A stretch of DNA of 64,000 nucleotides from Agrobacterium vitis (GTDB lineage Bacteria; Pseudomonadota; Alphaproteobacteria; Rhizobiales; Rhizobiaceae). Under the pieces are notes generated by a model that did no database searches, was not told the DNA's origin, and saw nothing but the letters and a program-made list of their open reading frames with translations. The position numbers and the translations under genes are program-made. This document shows positions 9,116 to 18,158 of this stretch, piece after piece. Every line of letters starts with the position of its first letter. Position 1 is the first letter of the stretch. Where the stretch lies: assembly GCF_013426735.1 (NCBI RefSeq), contig NZ_AP023273.1:186001-250000 (forward strand), in the 5' to 3' direction.

Positions 9116-10057
9116 TCAACGAGGGCTGGGATAGCGAGCTTCGTACCAGGACTTGAACAGCGCGTACTGATTTTCCAGATGGGCGCGCTGCGAGGAACTC
9201 AAAGCGTCGGTCTCGTTGAAATGCAGCGTATATTCGGTCTCGCCGTTCAGGACCATGAGATATTTATAGTGCAGCACCAGGTCCGGGCCTTCGTCATAGG
9301 TCGAAAGCACCATCAGCGCCTCTTCCAGCTCCTTGGCCTCGCGGCGTGCCCGTGGGTCGCCTTTGGCCGCCTCTTTGGAGAGGGCTAGCAGGTGCAGAAC
9401 TTCTCTTGGCAGCGCATTGCCGATCCCGGTGATTGCGCCAGCCGCACCGCAATTGACGAAGCCGTGATAGACGCCAGTATCGACGCCGACCATCAGGATC
9501 AGGCCGTCATCGCCAGAGGTGATGTTTTCGGCCGCATAGGTCATATCGCCCTTGCCACCGAACTCCTTGAAACCAATCAGGTTGGAAAAGCGGGCGCGCA
9601 GCTGGAAGAACAGGTCGGCGCGCGTCGCAAAGCCATAATAGGGGCTGTTATAAATCACCGAGGGCAAATCCTTGCCCGCCTCCAGAACAGCGGAAAAATG
9701 GTCGCGCTGAGCGGCAATCGAAGAGCCGCGCGACAGAACCCGTGGAATGACCATCAACCCGCTTGCCCCGACTTTCGCCGCGTGAGCCGCATGGCTGACG
9801 GCGGAGCGGGTGTTGACCGCGCCGGTTCCGACCACGGTCGGCACACCAGCCTCAACCAGCCGACGCACGCCTTCCTGACGCTCTTCATCGGTCAATAGCG
9901 GCCAATCCCCCATCGAACCACAATAGACCACGCCCGACATGCCAAGAGCGACAAGCTCTTTGCCCTTGCGCACCAGCCCGTCGAAATCGGGGGTTCGGTC
10001 CGCTTTGCAAGGCGTCATCAGAGCGGGAATGCATCCCTTGAAAACCAGTTGGGTCAT
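9116..10057 (-). CDS. Dihydrodipicolinate synthase (DapA)-family aldolase/lyase
   Basis: This 313-residue TIM-barrel protein belongs to the DHDPS/N-acetylneuraminate lyase family. Visible motifs are the GSMGDWPLLTDEER phosphate/keto-acid region at about residues 47-60 (family GxxGE replaced by GSMGD), the catalytic tyrosine in YNSPYYG (about residue 136) and the Schiff-base lysine in IGFKEFGG (Lys164). Such catabolic members cleave or dehydrate 2-keto-3-deoxy sugar acids. The sugar-locus context makes that more likely than lysine synthesis. It follows the GntR gene in the same direction, 143 bp away, with its own operator-like palindrome between them. Confidence 0.88.
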   Translation of the reverse strand: MTQLVFKGCIPALMTPCKADRTPDFDGLVRKGKELVALGMSGVVYCGSMGDWPLLTDEERQEGVRRLVEAGVPTVVGTGAVNTRSAVSHAAHAAKVGASGLMVIPRVLSRGSSIAAQRDHFSAVLEAGKDLPSVIYNSPYYGFATRADLFFQLRARFSNLIGFKEFGGKGDMTYAAENITSGDDGLILMVGVDTGVYHGFVNCGAAGAITGIGNALPREVLHLLALSKEAAKGDPRARREAKELEEALMVLSTYDEGPDLVLHYKYLMVLNGETEYTLHFNETDALSSSQRAHLENQYALFKSWYEARYPSPR

Positions 10058-10132
10058 TGAACTCTCCCAGATTGACCGCAGGCAAAGACGCGGTTCGTCG
10101 CCGATGAAAGCGAACTATCATCTCCACGACTT

Positions 10133-10144
10133 TTTGTCGACAAA
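10133..10144. promoter_or_regulatory. Perfect palindrome TTTGTCGACAAA upstream of the DapA-like gene
   Basis: The 12-bp perfect dyad lies about 75 bp upstream of the ATG at 10057. Its TTGT/ACAA ends resemble operators of FCD-type GntR regulators. Such a regulator is encoded directly upstream (10201-10956), so autoregulated or substrate-induced control of the lyase gene is plausible. Confidence 0.45.
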
Positions 10145-10200
10145 TAAAATACAAGACATCAAGTCGCAGAAACTCTTCTCGTCCTGATATCGACTTCGGA

Positions 10201-10956
10201 TTAAAGCTTGAGATTTGCGGTCTGGCGTCGATCAGCGGTAATATAGGAGCGGATCTGCCGCACGATTTGGTCGGCATGGGCGGTGGCCAGTGCATCGGAG
10301 CGATCAGCATCACGCTCGATGATTGCCTGGATCATGTCTTCATGCTCGGTGACATATTGCCTTGGCAGCACATCGTTGAAGGACGAATAATAGAGCCGGA
10401 GAATCCGGCGGCCCTCATCCAGCAATCGCGTGAAGAGATCCTCGTAATAGCGGTTTTTGCCGGCCTTCGCGATGGCGACGTGGAAATCCCGATTGCTGGC
10501 GATCATTGCCAGCACATCGCGCCTCTCGACTGCCTCCGCGAAAACCTCCTGGAACTGGCGGATCTGCTCGATATGATCAGGCGTATGATTGAGTGCTGCC
10601 AACCGTGTCGTCACCCGATACATCAAGGTCAGCGCATCGAAAAATTCCGAGAGGCCTAGAAAGTCGATGGAAGAGACAATTGTGGCGCGGTTGGTCAGCG
10701 TGGTGATCAGGCCTTCGGCCGCAAGCCGTACCAGTGCTTCGCGGATCGGCGTGCGCGACAAGGAAAAACGGTCGGACAGTTGCTGCTCATCGACAGGACT
10801 GCCGGGCGCCAGCGTCAACTCAATGATCTCATTGCGCAAAGTCTCATAGACTGTCGAGACTCCATAGCCACGCCTGTGGATTGGTTTTTCCGTGTCGACC
10901 GTTTTATCGTCCAAGAGCCTGTTCCCGATTGCTGCTGATTCATTCCAATCTATCAT
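10201..10956 (-). CDS. GntR-family transcriptional regulator, FCD (FadR/VanR) subfamily
   Basis: From the ATG at 10956 the protein is 251 residues. A winged helix-turn-helix lies near residues 35-100 (YETLRNEIIELTLAPGSPVDEQ, then SLSRTPIREALVRLAAEGL). An all-helical FCD ligand-binding domain follows, with a HVAI-type metal-site histidine region and a terminal AHADQIVRQIRSYI. The frame stays open upstream to 11160, but those 68 extra residues show no family similarity and would cover the divergent promoter, so I chose the inner ATG. The SD is weak and the start is uncertain. It probably represses the surrounding sugar genes, responding to a sugar-acid intermediate. Confidence 0.88.
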   Translation of the reverse strand: MIDWNESAAIGNRLLDDKTVDTEKPIHRRGYGVSTVYETLRNEIIELTLAPGSPVDEQQLSDRFSLSRTPIREALVRLAAEGLITTLTNRATIVSSIDFLGLSEFFDALTLMYRVTTRLAALNHTPDHIEQIRQFQEVFAEAVERRDVLAMIASNRDFHVAIAKAGKNRYYEDLFTRLLDEGRRILRLYYSSFNDVLPRQYVTEHEDMIQAIIERDADRSDALATAHADQIVRQIRSYITADRRQTANLKL

Positions 10957-11054
10957 TTTCGCCGAAAAAAGCCCGAATTGCATTCGGTCCCACTTGATTT
11001 GCCAATCTCGCATCCAACTTTCTGGAAGAGTGCGACATGTCATCGTCTCGAAAT

Positions 11055-11068
11055 TGCCAAGCTTGGCA
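11055..11068. promoter_or_regulatory. Perfect palindrome TGCCAAGCTTGGCA between the GntR gene and thuA
   Basis: The 14-bp perfect dyad lies in the intergenic region between the leftward regulator and the rightward thuA gene. It is a candidate operator for either promoter. I did not find the same word elsewhere in the window. Confidence 0.4.
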
Positions 11069-11210
11069 CTAAGATACATCAACATATTCGGTGCCTTATA
11101 TTCGATGGCATTGGATGAGGTGTCCCAGGGGGAAGCGACACCAAGGGGGCTTGCAGCCATCAGGCTGCGGATTTTTCACGGATGGAAATGTCAACCGATA
11201 GGAGAAGCGC

Positions 11211-11996
11211 GTGACGATCAAGACGGTTGTCTGGGGTGAGAACATTCATGAGCACCTCAATGAAGTGGTGGGAAATCTTTATCCGGAAGGCATGCATACA
11301 ACCATTGCCAAGGCTTTGAACCGCGACAGCGACATCGAGGCCACGACCGCAACCTTGCAGGAGCCCGAGCATGGCCTGAGCACTGAGCGCCTGGAGCAGA
11401 CCGACGTGCTGATCTGGTGGGGCCACAAAGATCACGGCAGCGTCCGCGACGAGATTGTCGAGCGGGTTGTGGCCCGTGTTCACGAAGGCATGGGCCTGAT
11501 CGTCCTGCATTCCGGCCATTTCGCCAAGCCGTTCAAACGGCTGATGGGGACGCCCTGCGCGTTGAAATGGCGTGAGGCCGGTGAGCGCGAGCGCGTCTGG
11601 ACCGTCAATCCCGGCCATCCGATTGCAGCCGGCATACCAGAACAATTCGTGCTGGAAAACGAGGAAATGTACGGCGAGTTCTTTTCCGTACCCGAGCCTT
11701 TGGAAACCGTGTTCATCTCCTGGTTTTCCGGCGGCGAGATTTTTCGGTCCGGCCTGACCTGGCGGCGCGGCGCTGGCAACATTTTCTACTTCCGACCCGG
11801 CCACGAAACCTACCCGACCTATCATAACGAAACGATACAACAGGTGATCTCCAACGCGGTAAAATGGGCGTATAATCCGCGCCCGGCGCTGAAATCCATT
11901 CATGATGCCCCGAATGTGCCGGTCGAACAGGCACTTGAGCCGATAAAGGAACGGGGTCCGAAATTGCACAAGGCCGGGGAGGCCGGCTATCGATGA
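11211..11996 (+). CDS. thuA: ThuA-family protein (trehalose-utilisation type)
   Basis: This 261-residue protein has the ThuA class I glutamine-amidotransferase-like fold. The motifs seen are [10 protein letters not shown] at the N-terminus, [12 protein letters not shown], the [24 protein letters not shown] segment and the late [14 protein letters not shown]. ThuA in Sinorhizobium is needed for trehalose (and related disaccharide) use, together with ThuB, via 3-keto-sugar intermediates. The start is GTG at 11211, preceded by a good SD (AGGAG at 8-nt spacing). Its TGA overlaps the ATG of the next gene by 4 bp, so the two are translationally coupled. In this locus it may act on a mannoside rather than trehalose. 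Confidence 0.9.
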   Translation: MTIKTVVWGENIHEHLNEVVGNLYPEGMHTTIAKALNRDSDIEATTATLQEPEHGLSTERLEQTDVLIWWGHKDHGSVRDEIVERVVARVHEGMGLIVLHSGHFAKPFKRLMGTPCALKWREAGERERVWTVNPGHPIAAGIPEQFVLENEEMYGEFFSVPEPLETVFISWFSGGEIFRSGLTWRRGAGNIFYFRPGHETYPTYHNETIQQVISNAVKWAYNPRPALKSIHDAPNVPVEQALEPIKERGPKLHKAGEAGYR

Positions 11997-13093
11997 ACAA
12001 GCCCGTCCGTATTCTCATTCTCGGCACCGGCGGCATGGCGAACCGTCATGCCATAGAATTCGCTACCAATAGTGACGCCCAACTGGTCGGCGCCGTCGAT
12101 GTCGATATCGCCAAGGTGCGGGGCTTTGCGCTGCGCCATGATATCGCCAATACCTTCACCTCGCTGGAGGACGCGCTGGCCTGGGGTGAGTTCGATGCTG
12201 TGGCCAATGTCACCCCCGACCGGGTGCATTATCCGACGACCCTGCAATTAATCGCGGCAGGCAAGCATGTGTTCTGCGAAAAGCCGCTGGCGGAAAGCTT
12301 TGAAAAAGCCGATGAGATGGCCCGCAAAGCCAATGCCGCCGGGCTGGTCAACATGGTCAACCTGACCTATCGCAATGTCGCACCGGTGCAGAAGGCTCGG
12401 CAGATCGTCCAGGCTGGTGAGATCGGCAAGGTGCGCCACATCGAGGCCTCCTATTTGCAAAGCTGGCTGGTGTCCAAAGCCTGGGGCGACTGGGCGACGG
12501 AAGACCAATGGCTCTGGCGGCTGTCCACTAAGCACGGTTCGAATGGCGTGCTGGGCGATGTCGGCATCCATATTCTCGATTTCGCCGGTTATGGCGCAGC
12601 AACCGATGTCGAGCATATCTTCGCACGGTTGAAGACATTCGAGAAAGCGCCCGGCAACCGGATTGGCGATTACGATCTCGATGCCAATGACAGTTTCACC
12701 ATGACGGCGGAATTCAGCAATGGCGCCATTGGTGTCATACATGCCTCGCGCTGGGCGACCGGCCACCTCAATGAATTGCGCCTGCGCATGCATGGCGACA
12801 AGGGAGCCTTGGAGGTCACCCACACCCCGACCGGCAATACATTGCGCGCCTGCTTAGGCGACGATGTGGAAAAAGGCGTATGGACGGAACTGGATGCTGG
12901 CACCGTTGCCACCAATTACCAACGCTTCGTTGCCGCGGTCCAGGAGGGCAAGACCCGCGAGCCCGACTTCCGCCACGCCGCGGACCTGCAAAAAGTGTTG
13001 GATCTGGCCATGGTGACCGAGTTGGAACGGCGCGAGCATTCCATTCGTCACACCGATACGACGCCATCACTGGCTGCGGTATCATCGGGTTGA
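11993..13093 (+). CDS. Gfo/Idh/MocA-family oxidoreductase, ThuB-like
   Basis: This 366-residue protein has the Rossmann motif [13 protein letters not shown] (about residues 6-18) and the catalytic CEKPLAES motif near residue 94. The [13 protein letters not shown] segment carries the conserved active-site histidine. It is coupled to thuA by an ATGA overlap, the same pairing as thuAB, where the partner dehydrogenase forms 3-keto disaccharides. It is the third oxidoreductase of this family within 13 kb. I call it ThuB-like rather than thuB because the locus also contains an alpha-mannosidase and its substrate is unproven. Confidence 0.88.
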   Translation: MNKPVRILILGTGGMANRHAIEFATNSDAQLVGAVDVDIAKVRGFALRHDIANTFTSLEDALAWGEFDAVANVTPDRVHYPTTLQLIAAGKHVFCEKPLAESFEKADEMARKANAAGLVNMVNLTYRNVAPVQKARQIVQAGEIGKVRHIEASYLQSWLVSKAWGDWATEDQWLWRLSTKHGSNGVLGDVGIHILDFAGYGAATDVEHIFARLKTFEKAPGNRIGDYDLDANDSFTMTAEFSNGAIGVIHASRWATGHLNELRLRMHGDKGALEVTHTPTGNTLRACLGDDVEKGVWTELDAGTVATNYQRFVAAVQEGKTREPDFRHAADLQKVLDLAMVTELERREHSIRHTDTTPSLAAVSSG

Positions 13094-13130
13094 TCGTCTG
13101 GCTTTTGCGGCGGTCTGATGCTTGTCCTGA

Positions 13131-13158
13131 CGTCCAGTCTTGCGAGTAAGGCTGGACG
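13131..13158 (+). terminator. Hairpin after the thuA-thuB-like pair
   Basis: CGTCCAG (13131-13137) pairs with CTGGACG (13152-13158), extended by CTT/AAG after one mismatch, with a 6-nt loop. It lies 37 bp beyond the stop at 13093. There is no real T-tract, so termination may be Rho-assisted. Confidence 0.5.
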
Positions 13159-13213
13159 AAATCGAAATTGGCTCTTATAGAATGCCGTCATAACGAAAGA
13201 TGCCCGTAGATAC

Positions 13214-14260
13214 ATGAATTTCTGCGTTTACCAAGATACTGGAGCGGAGATACAGGGCTATATTGTCCCTGACGGCTTTTCCGCGAAACCCTGCATTCGC
13301 GTCCGGCTGAATGACGAGGACAGGGAAACCGAAATCTTGCCGTGGGTTTACGTTGATGGCGCTCGTGCTCAAGGCGCCCACGAGACCGGAAATGTTGGCT
13401 TCGTTCTGAACGAAGATAACATTCCGGGTATCAGCACCGCGTCGAAGCTGGAGATTTACGATCCTGAAACACGGCTCATCATCTATCGGCGAGCCCAGCC
13501 AGAATATATTCCCAAAAAGGTCTTGAGAATCGAAACGGCCTATCTGCCTCACCGAGAACTGGATATTGGGGTGAAGCCCTATTTCCAGTTTTTCGAATGT
13601 GGTGTCGAACGTTTTGGTTTCGAAACCGTTCGCCAGATGCTGGAGATCATTCACCAGCCTTCGGTGTATGTTTCGGGCCGGATTCTGCTGAAAGCCTATC
13701 TGGTTTACATCGGCTACAATATCGACACGACAATGCTTGCCTTGCGTGACCCCTTCTATGAGTTGGCGACGCGCATAATCGTTTTCAGCCGATCCAACAA
13801 GCATGAGTTTTCCTTCGTTTCGCCGCGCGATAAATTGCTGTTCAAGCCGATCATGAACCTGTTTGAGGGCTTGGCCTTTCAGGATGAAGAGGCGGTTATC
13901 ACGGCCATCCGCCACGCCCCGAAAGAAACCCTGAATCTACTGGCCTCCCCCTTTACCCATCAACTGGTTGCCGCAAACCCGACCGACGTCCCCTCTCTTG
14001 ATGACGTCACCAAGGCCCTCGATGCTCTGTCGCAATTTACGGTTTTCGATCCCGGACAGGACGATACCAGTTACCCCAAGCTGATTGCGGCAACCCTGGG
14101 CGTGCCGGAAAATTTGGTGCAGATGAAACCACCCGTGGAGACCATCCATCAGCTGGCCGATGTGCTGCGAAAAATCAGCCGCGTCCAGCATCTCCTGGAA
14201 GTCGATCTTCTGCTTTACCATTTCATCCAGAGAGCGTGTAAAGATGCAACAGCCGCTTGA
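13214..14260 (+). CDS. Hypothetical protein, 348 residues, upstream of dusA
   Basis: I do not recognise the family. The protein is soluble-looking, without signal peptide or membrane segments. Its N-terminal half is rich in beta-strand-like alternating sequence (about residues 1-115) and its C-terminal half looks helical, including the VYVSGRILLKAYLVYIGYN stretch near 155-173 and repeated Leu-rich helices to the end. Its last 17 bp overlap the dusA start, so the two are probably cotranscribed. Coding is supported by a full-length ATG frame with family-like composition and no competing frame. A role in sugar or cell-surface metabolism cannot be shown. Confidence 0.8.
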   Translation: MNFCVYQDTGAEIQGYIVPDGFSAKPCIRVRLNDEDRETEILPWVYVDGARAQGAHETGNVGFVLNEDNIPGISTASKLEIYDPETRLIIYRRAQPEYIPKKVLRIETAYLPHRELDIGVKPYFQFFECGVERFGFETVRQMLEIIHQPSVYVSGRILLKAYLVYIGYNIDTTMLALRDPFYELATRIIVFSRSNKHEFSFVSPRDKLLFKPIMNLFEGLAFQDEEAVITAIRHAPKETLNLLASPFTHQLVAANPTDVPSLDDVTKALDALSQFTVFDPGQDDTSYPKLIAATLGVPENLVQMKPPVETIHQLADVLRKISRVQHLLEVDLLLYHFIQRACKDATAA

Positions 14261-15269
14261 GCCGCGGAAACTCGGCTATCGCTCCCATAAAGTCTTCGCT
14301 GTCGCCCCGATGATCGACTGGACGGACACATTCTGCCGGCGGTTTCACCGTTTGCTGACCCGCCATGCGCTGCTCTATACGGAAATGATCGTTGCCGATG
14401 CCATTCTTCATGGCAAGCGGGAGCGCCTGCTGGCTTTTGATGCCAGCGAGCACCCGTTGGCACTGCAACTTGGCGGCTCCGATCCGCATAAGCTGGCAGA
14501 AGCCGTGCGGATTGCCAATGACTGGGGCTATGACGAAATCAACCTGAATGTTGGCTGTCCATCGGACCGGGTCCAGGCCGGAACCTTCGGCGCCTGCCTG
14601 ATGCGCGAACCGCAAACCGTCGAGGCCTGTATCCAGGCGATGAAAGCGGCTTCCACCGTTCCCGTCACCGTCAAATGCCGGATCGGCATCGACGACCAGG
14701 AACCGGGTGACGTTCTGCCCGATTTCATCAAGCGGATGATCGGCGCTGGTGCGGACGCCCTGTGGATTCATGCACGCAAGGCCTGGCTTCAAGGACTTAG
14801 CCCGAAGGAAAACCGTGACATTCCGCCGCTGGATTATCCGCTGGTTCACCTGATGAAACAGGAGAACCCGAATGTCTTTCTTGGGATTAATGGCGGTATT
14901 ACCGATCTGGATCAGGCCAGTGCGCATTTGCAGGTCATGGATGGTGTTATGGTCGGCCGTGCCGCCTATAACAACGCCACAATGCTGACCGAAGTCGATG
15001 CTCGCATTTATGGCGAACCCGTCAAGACTTCCAGCATGGACCTCGTTCGCGACACGATGATGGACTATGCCGCCCGCCATATCGCCGACGGCGGACGTCT
15101 GGTGCACCTGACTCGCCACATGGTCGGGCTGTTTCAAGGCTATGCCGGAGCACGGCGCTTTCGCCAGATCCTTTCGGCAGACGCACCCAAACCGGGGGCT
15201 GGCCCTGATGTGATCGCGGCGGCCTTTGCTGCGGTGGATATCGATGCTGGGCCTGTGCGGGCCGCCTGA
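14244..15269 (+). CDS. dusA: tRNA-dihydrouridine synthase A
   Basis: This FMN enzyme reduces uridines in the tRNA D-loop. From the ATG at 14244 the protein has 341 residues, normal for DusA. It shows the N-terminal VAPMIDWTD FMN region, the LQLGGSDP motif, NLNVGCPSDRVQAGTFGACLM with the catalytic cysteine (near residue 103), and VTVKCRIGID. The frame extends upstream to 14160, but that part lies inside the preceding gene and precedes the conserved start, so I chose the inner ATG. It overlaps the upstream 348-residue gene by 17 bp. A bidirectional hairpin separates it from cspA. Confidence 0.95.
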   Translation: MQQPLEPRKLGYRSHKVFAVAPMIDWTDTFCRRFHRLLTRHALLYTEMIVADAILHGKRERLLAFDASEHPLALQLGGSDPHKLAEAVRIANDWGYDEINLNVGCPSDRVQAGTFGACLMREPQTVEACIQAMKAASTVPVTVKCRIGIDDQEPGDVLPDFIKRMIGAGADALWIHARKAWLQGLSPKENRDIPPLDYPLVHLMKQENPNVFLGINGGITDLDQASAHLQVMDGVMVGRAAYNNATMLTEVDARIYGEPVKTSSMDLVRDTMMDYAARHIADGGRLVHLTRHMVGLFQGYAGARRFRQILSADAPKPGAGPDVIAAAFAAVDIDAGPVRAA

Positions 15270-15335
15270 AGTCTCACCTCAGATTTTTTGCGCGCTCCTC
15301 ATCGAAGGGATGAAAACCAGACGCAATAAACGCAA

Positions 15336-15361
15336 AACGGCGCTCCTTGCGGAACGCCGTT
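15336..15361. terminator. Bidirectional terminator between dusA and cspA
   Basis: AACGGCG (15336-15342) pairs with CGCCGTT (15355-15361), and an inner TCC/GGA extension adds to the stem. On the minus strand it is followed by TTTTGCGTTTATT, a good T-rich tract for cspA. On the plus strand it sits 67 bp past the dusA stop. Confidence 0.7.
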
Positions 15362-15397
15362 CAAATTCATCCGCCGTGAAGGACGGAGGCGAAACAA

Positions 15398-15610
15398 TCA
15401 CGCAGCGCGGATGTTTACAGCCTTAGGGCCCTTGCCCATGCGGTCAGCTTCGGTGTCGAAGGTAACTTCCTGGCCATCACGAAGCGTCTGGATGCCAGCA
15501 GCCTGGAGAGCGGAAATGTGAACGAAAACGTCCTTCGCGCCGCCTTCCGGGGTGATGAAGCCGAAGCCCTTGTCCTGATTGAAGAATTTTACGGTGCCCT
15601 TGATGGCCAT
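15398..15610 (-). CDS. Cold-shock domain protein, CspA family
   Basis: This 70-residue protein consists of a single OB-fold cold-shock domain. RNP1-type KGFGFIT (about residues 14-20) and RNP2-type VFVHIS (28-33) are intact. It binds single-stranded RNA/DNA and acts as an RNA chaperone. A longer frame reaches 15766, but family similarity begins exactly at [10 protein letters not shown] and an SD (AAGGA) lies 8 nt before the ATG at 15610. The upstream 155 bp is therefore untranslated leader, as is usual for cold-shock genes. Confidence 0.96.
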   Translation of the reverse strand: MAIKGTVKFFNQDKGFGFITPEGGAKDVFVHISALQAAGIQTLRDGQEVTFDTEADRMGKGPKAVNIRAA

Positions 15611-16075
15611 GGGAGAAGTCCTTATCCCTTGAGTTTTTAGTTTCGCCACGCCCGGCGGCGGCCGGATGAAGCATGCATCGTCCCTTCGCGAAGAGACAGG
15701 TCGGTAAGTCGCGATAACGGGGAAAAGACGTCTACCAGCGGAGGTTAAGCCCCCAAAGCCGAGCAACCCAGAAGATTAAGCGCGGAGATACAATCAGTCC
15801 AGTCTCCGGGATCATAAATACCCGAACGCGAAATTATCTACAGGAAATCGCTCAAAGCGGCAAGCATTTATGCGTTTTTTCTGCTGAAATACCCGCTGGA
15901 ATAGCGGTTTCCATCGCGGCCATAATTGGGTTCAATAGACTACCCCTCAATATCTAGGGGCATTCATTCGCGGTCAGATCCAGGCGCATTCCGACATGTT
16001 TCCAAAGGCAGTCGGTGTGGTTGTTTGAGTCTGCCTTTTCGAGAAAAGTGGCGACCAGTTTTCTCTTACCCACCT
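15611..16075. other. Intergenic region: cspA leader/promoter and malQ 3' region
   Basis: This 465-bp stretch has no supportable gene. It should contain the leftward cspA promoter and its long leader. A weak hairpin (CCCCT 15943-15947 with AGGGG 15956-15960) may lie in the malQ 3' transcript, and one copy of a covarying hairpin repeat is at 16041-16065. Confidence 0.6.
16041..16065. repeat. Small hairpin repeat, copy A
   Basis: Outer arms GAGAAAA (16041-16047) and TTTTCTC (16059-16065) enclose a gt/ag mismatch, an inner GG/CC pair and the loop cga. Three further copies with the same architecture lie at 26936, 49190 and 54298. Confidence 0.65.
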
Positions 16076-17890
16076 CTAGCTACCCTCTTTTGTTTTGGGT
16101 CTTTCCTCTCGGACGGCCTCGACGATCCGATTGAAAAGGGTGAACCCGGTCAGATCCTCACAGGCGACCGAGAGCTTCGGCTGCCAATTGGGATAGCTGC
16201 TGCTGGTTCCCGGAATATTGGTCGGGTTTTCCTCGTCGGTAAGGTCGGCAAGCCTGACAGAGACCAGCATGGAGGCTGTTTTCGCCATGAACCGATGAGC
16301 CGCCACGACGCGCTCATGCAGATCCGGCTGTTCGACACCGTGATCTTGCAACTCTATCCCGGCCAACTCAAAGGCCCGTAGCAGGTCGGCTCGTTCCTGA
16401 ATGCGGGCGGCCTGCTCCTGGAGTCTTGCCGCTTCCGGCACCAATCCATGGGCCGCGCGTGCTTCGATATCGGCACCGCGCCACCATCCCACCAACGTCT
16501 GGTGATCGTGGGTCGAGATGCAGGCAAGCGCCATAACCGGATATTTGTCCGGCGCAATAAAGCCGCGCTTGTCCCTTTCATAAGACAGAATGCGATAGGA
16601 CAGGAGATTGGCATCCGCCATCTGCTGTCGTAACCCCGACGGCACCAGACCGAGATCCTCGCCAATGACCAGGCATTGGTTGCGCACGGAGGCTTCAGCA
16701 ATCACACCCTGGATCTCGCGGGCGGGATAATCGACATAGGCCCCCTCCTCCGGCCCCATATCGGCTGGCACCAGGAACAATCGCTGAATGGCGGCGGCAT
16801 GATCGATACGCACCGCACCCGCGTAGCGCATCGCGACATCGATCATCTGCCGATAGGGCGACCGGCGAGAAAAGGCGATCAAGGCCGGCTGCAAGGCGGC
16901 CAACCGCCAATCCTGGCCTTTGACCGCCCAGGGATCGGGTGGGCTGCCGATGCTGGCGCCGCGCAGATAGATATCCGGTTCGCTCCAGGTCGCCGAACCA
17001 TCCAACGCTTCGCCGACCGCGAGGTCGAGGTAAAGGCCGATCCTCAAGCCCGCTTTGCGCGCTTGGGCAGCAACCATCTCCAGCTGCCGGTGCGCAACCC
17101 ATTGAAGCCACACATGAAATGCGATCTCCTCGGCATTCTGGCTACGGAAGGCGCGAACGGAGGGATGATCGATATCCTGATACTCCGCAGGCCAGGACAT
17201 CCAGCCTGCACCATGGCCACCTTCGCTCATCAACCGGGATAAAGCCTCGAAGAGACCGTGATTTTGGAGAGCATCACCGCTTTCATCGCAGAAACGCCTG
17301 AAATCGGCTCTGTCCTGATCTTCATTTCGCTCCAACCGTCTTGAACCGTCCCAGATCCGCCGCAGAACCTCAAGCTTCACACCGGCGACCGCTTTGTAAT
17401 CGACAAGTTTGGATCGCCGTAAAGCGTCGAGCGTCTCTCTGTCGCTCATGCCTGGATGATAACCCGGCACCAGATCGACAGCGATATAAAGCGGGTTGAG
17501 AAAGCGCCGGTTGGATGGTTCATAGGGACTGCACCGGGCAGGGTCGGCCAGAAAAGGCGCGTGTAGCGGGTTGAGCCCGATAAAATCGGCACCTTGATCG
17601 GCGGCGAGCATCACCATGCTCTGCAAATCGGCAAAGTCGCCGATCCCCCAATTTCGTGCCGAGCGCAGTTCATAAAGCTGCAGGCTGATGCCCCAGACAC
17701 GATCCCGAGCAAGGCAATCGGGCAGATAGCTGCGACCAGGCTCACCCGCTTCCACGTTGAGAGCCACCAACAACCGGCGTTTTGTGGCGTCTGAAATCGG
17801 AACTTCCGCCTGTTCTATTCCCGGTCTGGCGAGGTTGATCCCATGTTTCTTGGCAAGTCTGTTGATCATTGACGTCATGATTGGGTCCAT
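16076..17890 (-). CDS. malQ: 4-alpha-glucanotransferase (amylomaltase), GH77
   Basis: This 604-residue enzyme disproportionates malto-oligosaccharides by transferring alpha-1,4-glucan segments. GH77 signatures seen are GDFADL near the N-terminus, GLYLDLAVGEALDGSATW, the nucleophile region VRIDHAAAIQRLFLVP, the acid region VIGEDLGLVP and the stabiliser region ISTHDHQTLVGWW. Length is normal for the short bacterial form. The start is uncertain among ATGs at 17890, 17878 and 17869; I kept the first. It is divergent from the glgE-treS-glgB operon across a 268-bp region in which I saw no clear operator. It complements that pathway by handling linear maltodextrins. Confidence 0.94.
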   Translation of the reverse strand: MDPIMTSMINRLAKKHGINLARPGIEQAEVPISDATKRRLLVALNVEAGEPGRSYLPDCLARDRVWGISLQLYELRSARNWGIGDFADLQSMVMLAADQGADFIGLNPLHAPFLADPARCSPYEPSNRRFLNPLYIAVDLVPGYHPGMSDRETLDALRRSKLVDYKAVAGVKLEVLRRIWDGSRRLERNEDQDRADFRRFCDESGDALQNHGLFEALSRLMSEGGHGAGWMSWPAEYQDIDHPSVRAFRSQNAEEIAFHVWLQWVAHRQLEMVAAQARKAGLRIGLYLDLAVGEALDGSATWSEPDIYLRGASIGSPPDPWAVKGQDWRLAALQPALIAFSRRSPYRQMIDVAMRYAGAVRIDHAAAIQRLFLVPADMGPEEGAYVDYPAREIQGVIAEASVRNQCLVIGEDLGLVPSGLRQQMADANLLSYRILSYERDKRGFIAPDKYPVMALACISTHDHQTLVGWWRGADIEARAAHGLVPEAARLQEQAARIQERADLLRAFELAGIELQDHGVEQPDLHERVVAAHRFMAKTASMLVSVRLADLTDEENPTNIPGTSSSYPNWQPKLSVACEDLTGFTLFNRIVEAVREERPKTKEGS

Positions 17891-18158
17891 CCTGAGCGAT
17901 CGTTAGCGTCTGCGGCAGAGGCCTTGCCGCAGACAGCGTCGCGATGTGTGCAGTCACACCACCAACCCATCCTCAGGGTAACGGTTCCATCCGCCGGCAA
18001 CGATTGTCAGCGCCGGAGGACCAAAGCGCTTCAACCAACGCCTGCAAAGGACCTCCCCCCGCCCTTCGCCTGCACTCTCAACGGCATATGTTTTATTGAA
18101 TGGAACCACCTGCCGCGTGAGGTGTTTGGCCTTGGTAAACAAATTATGCGGGTGGACG

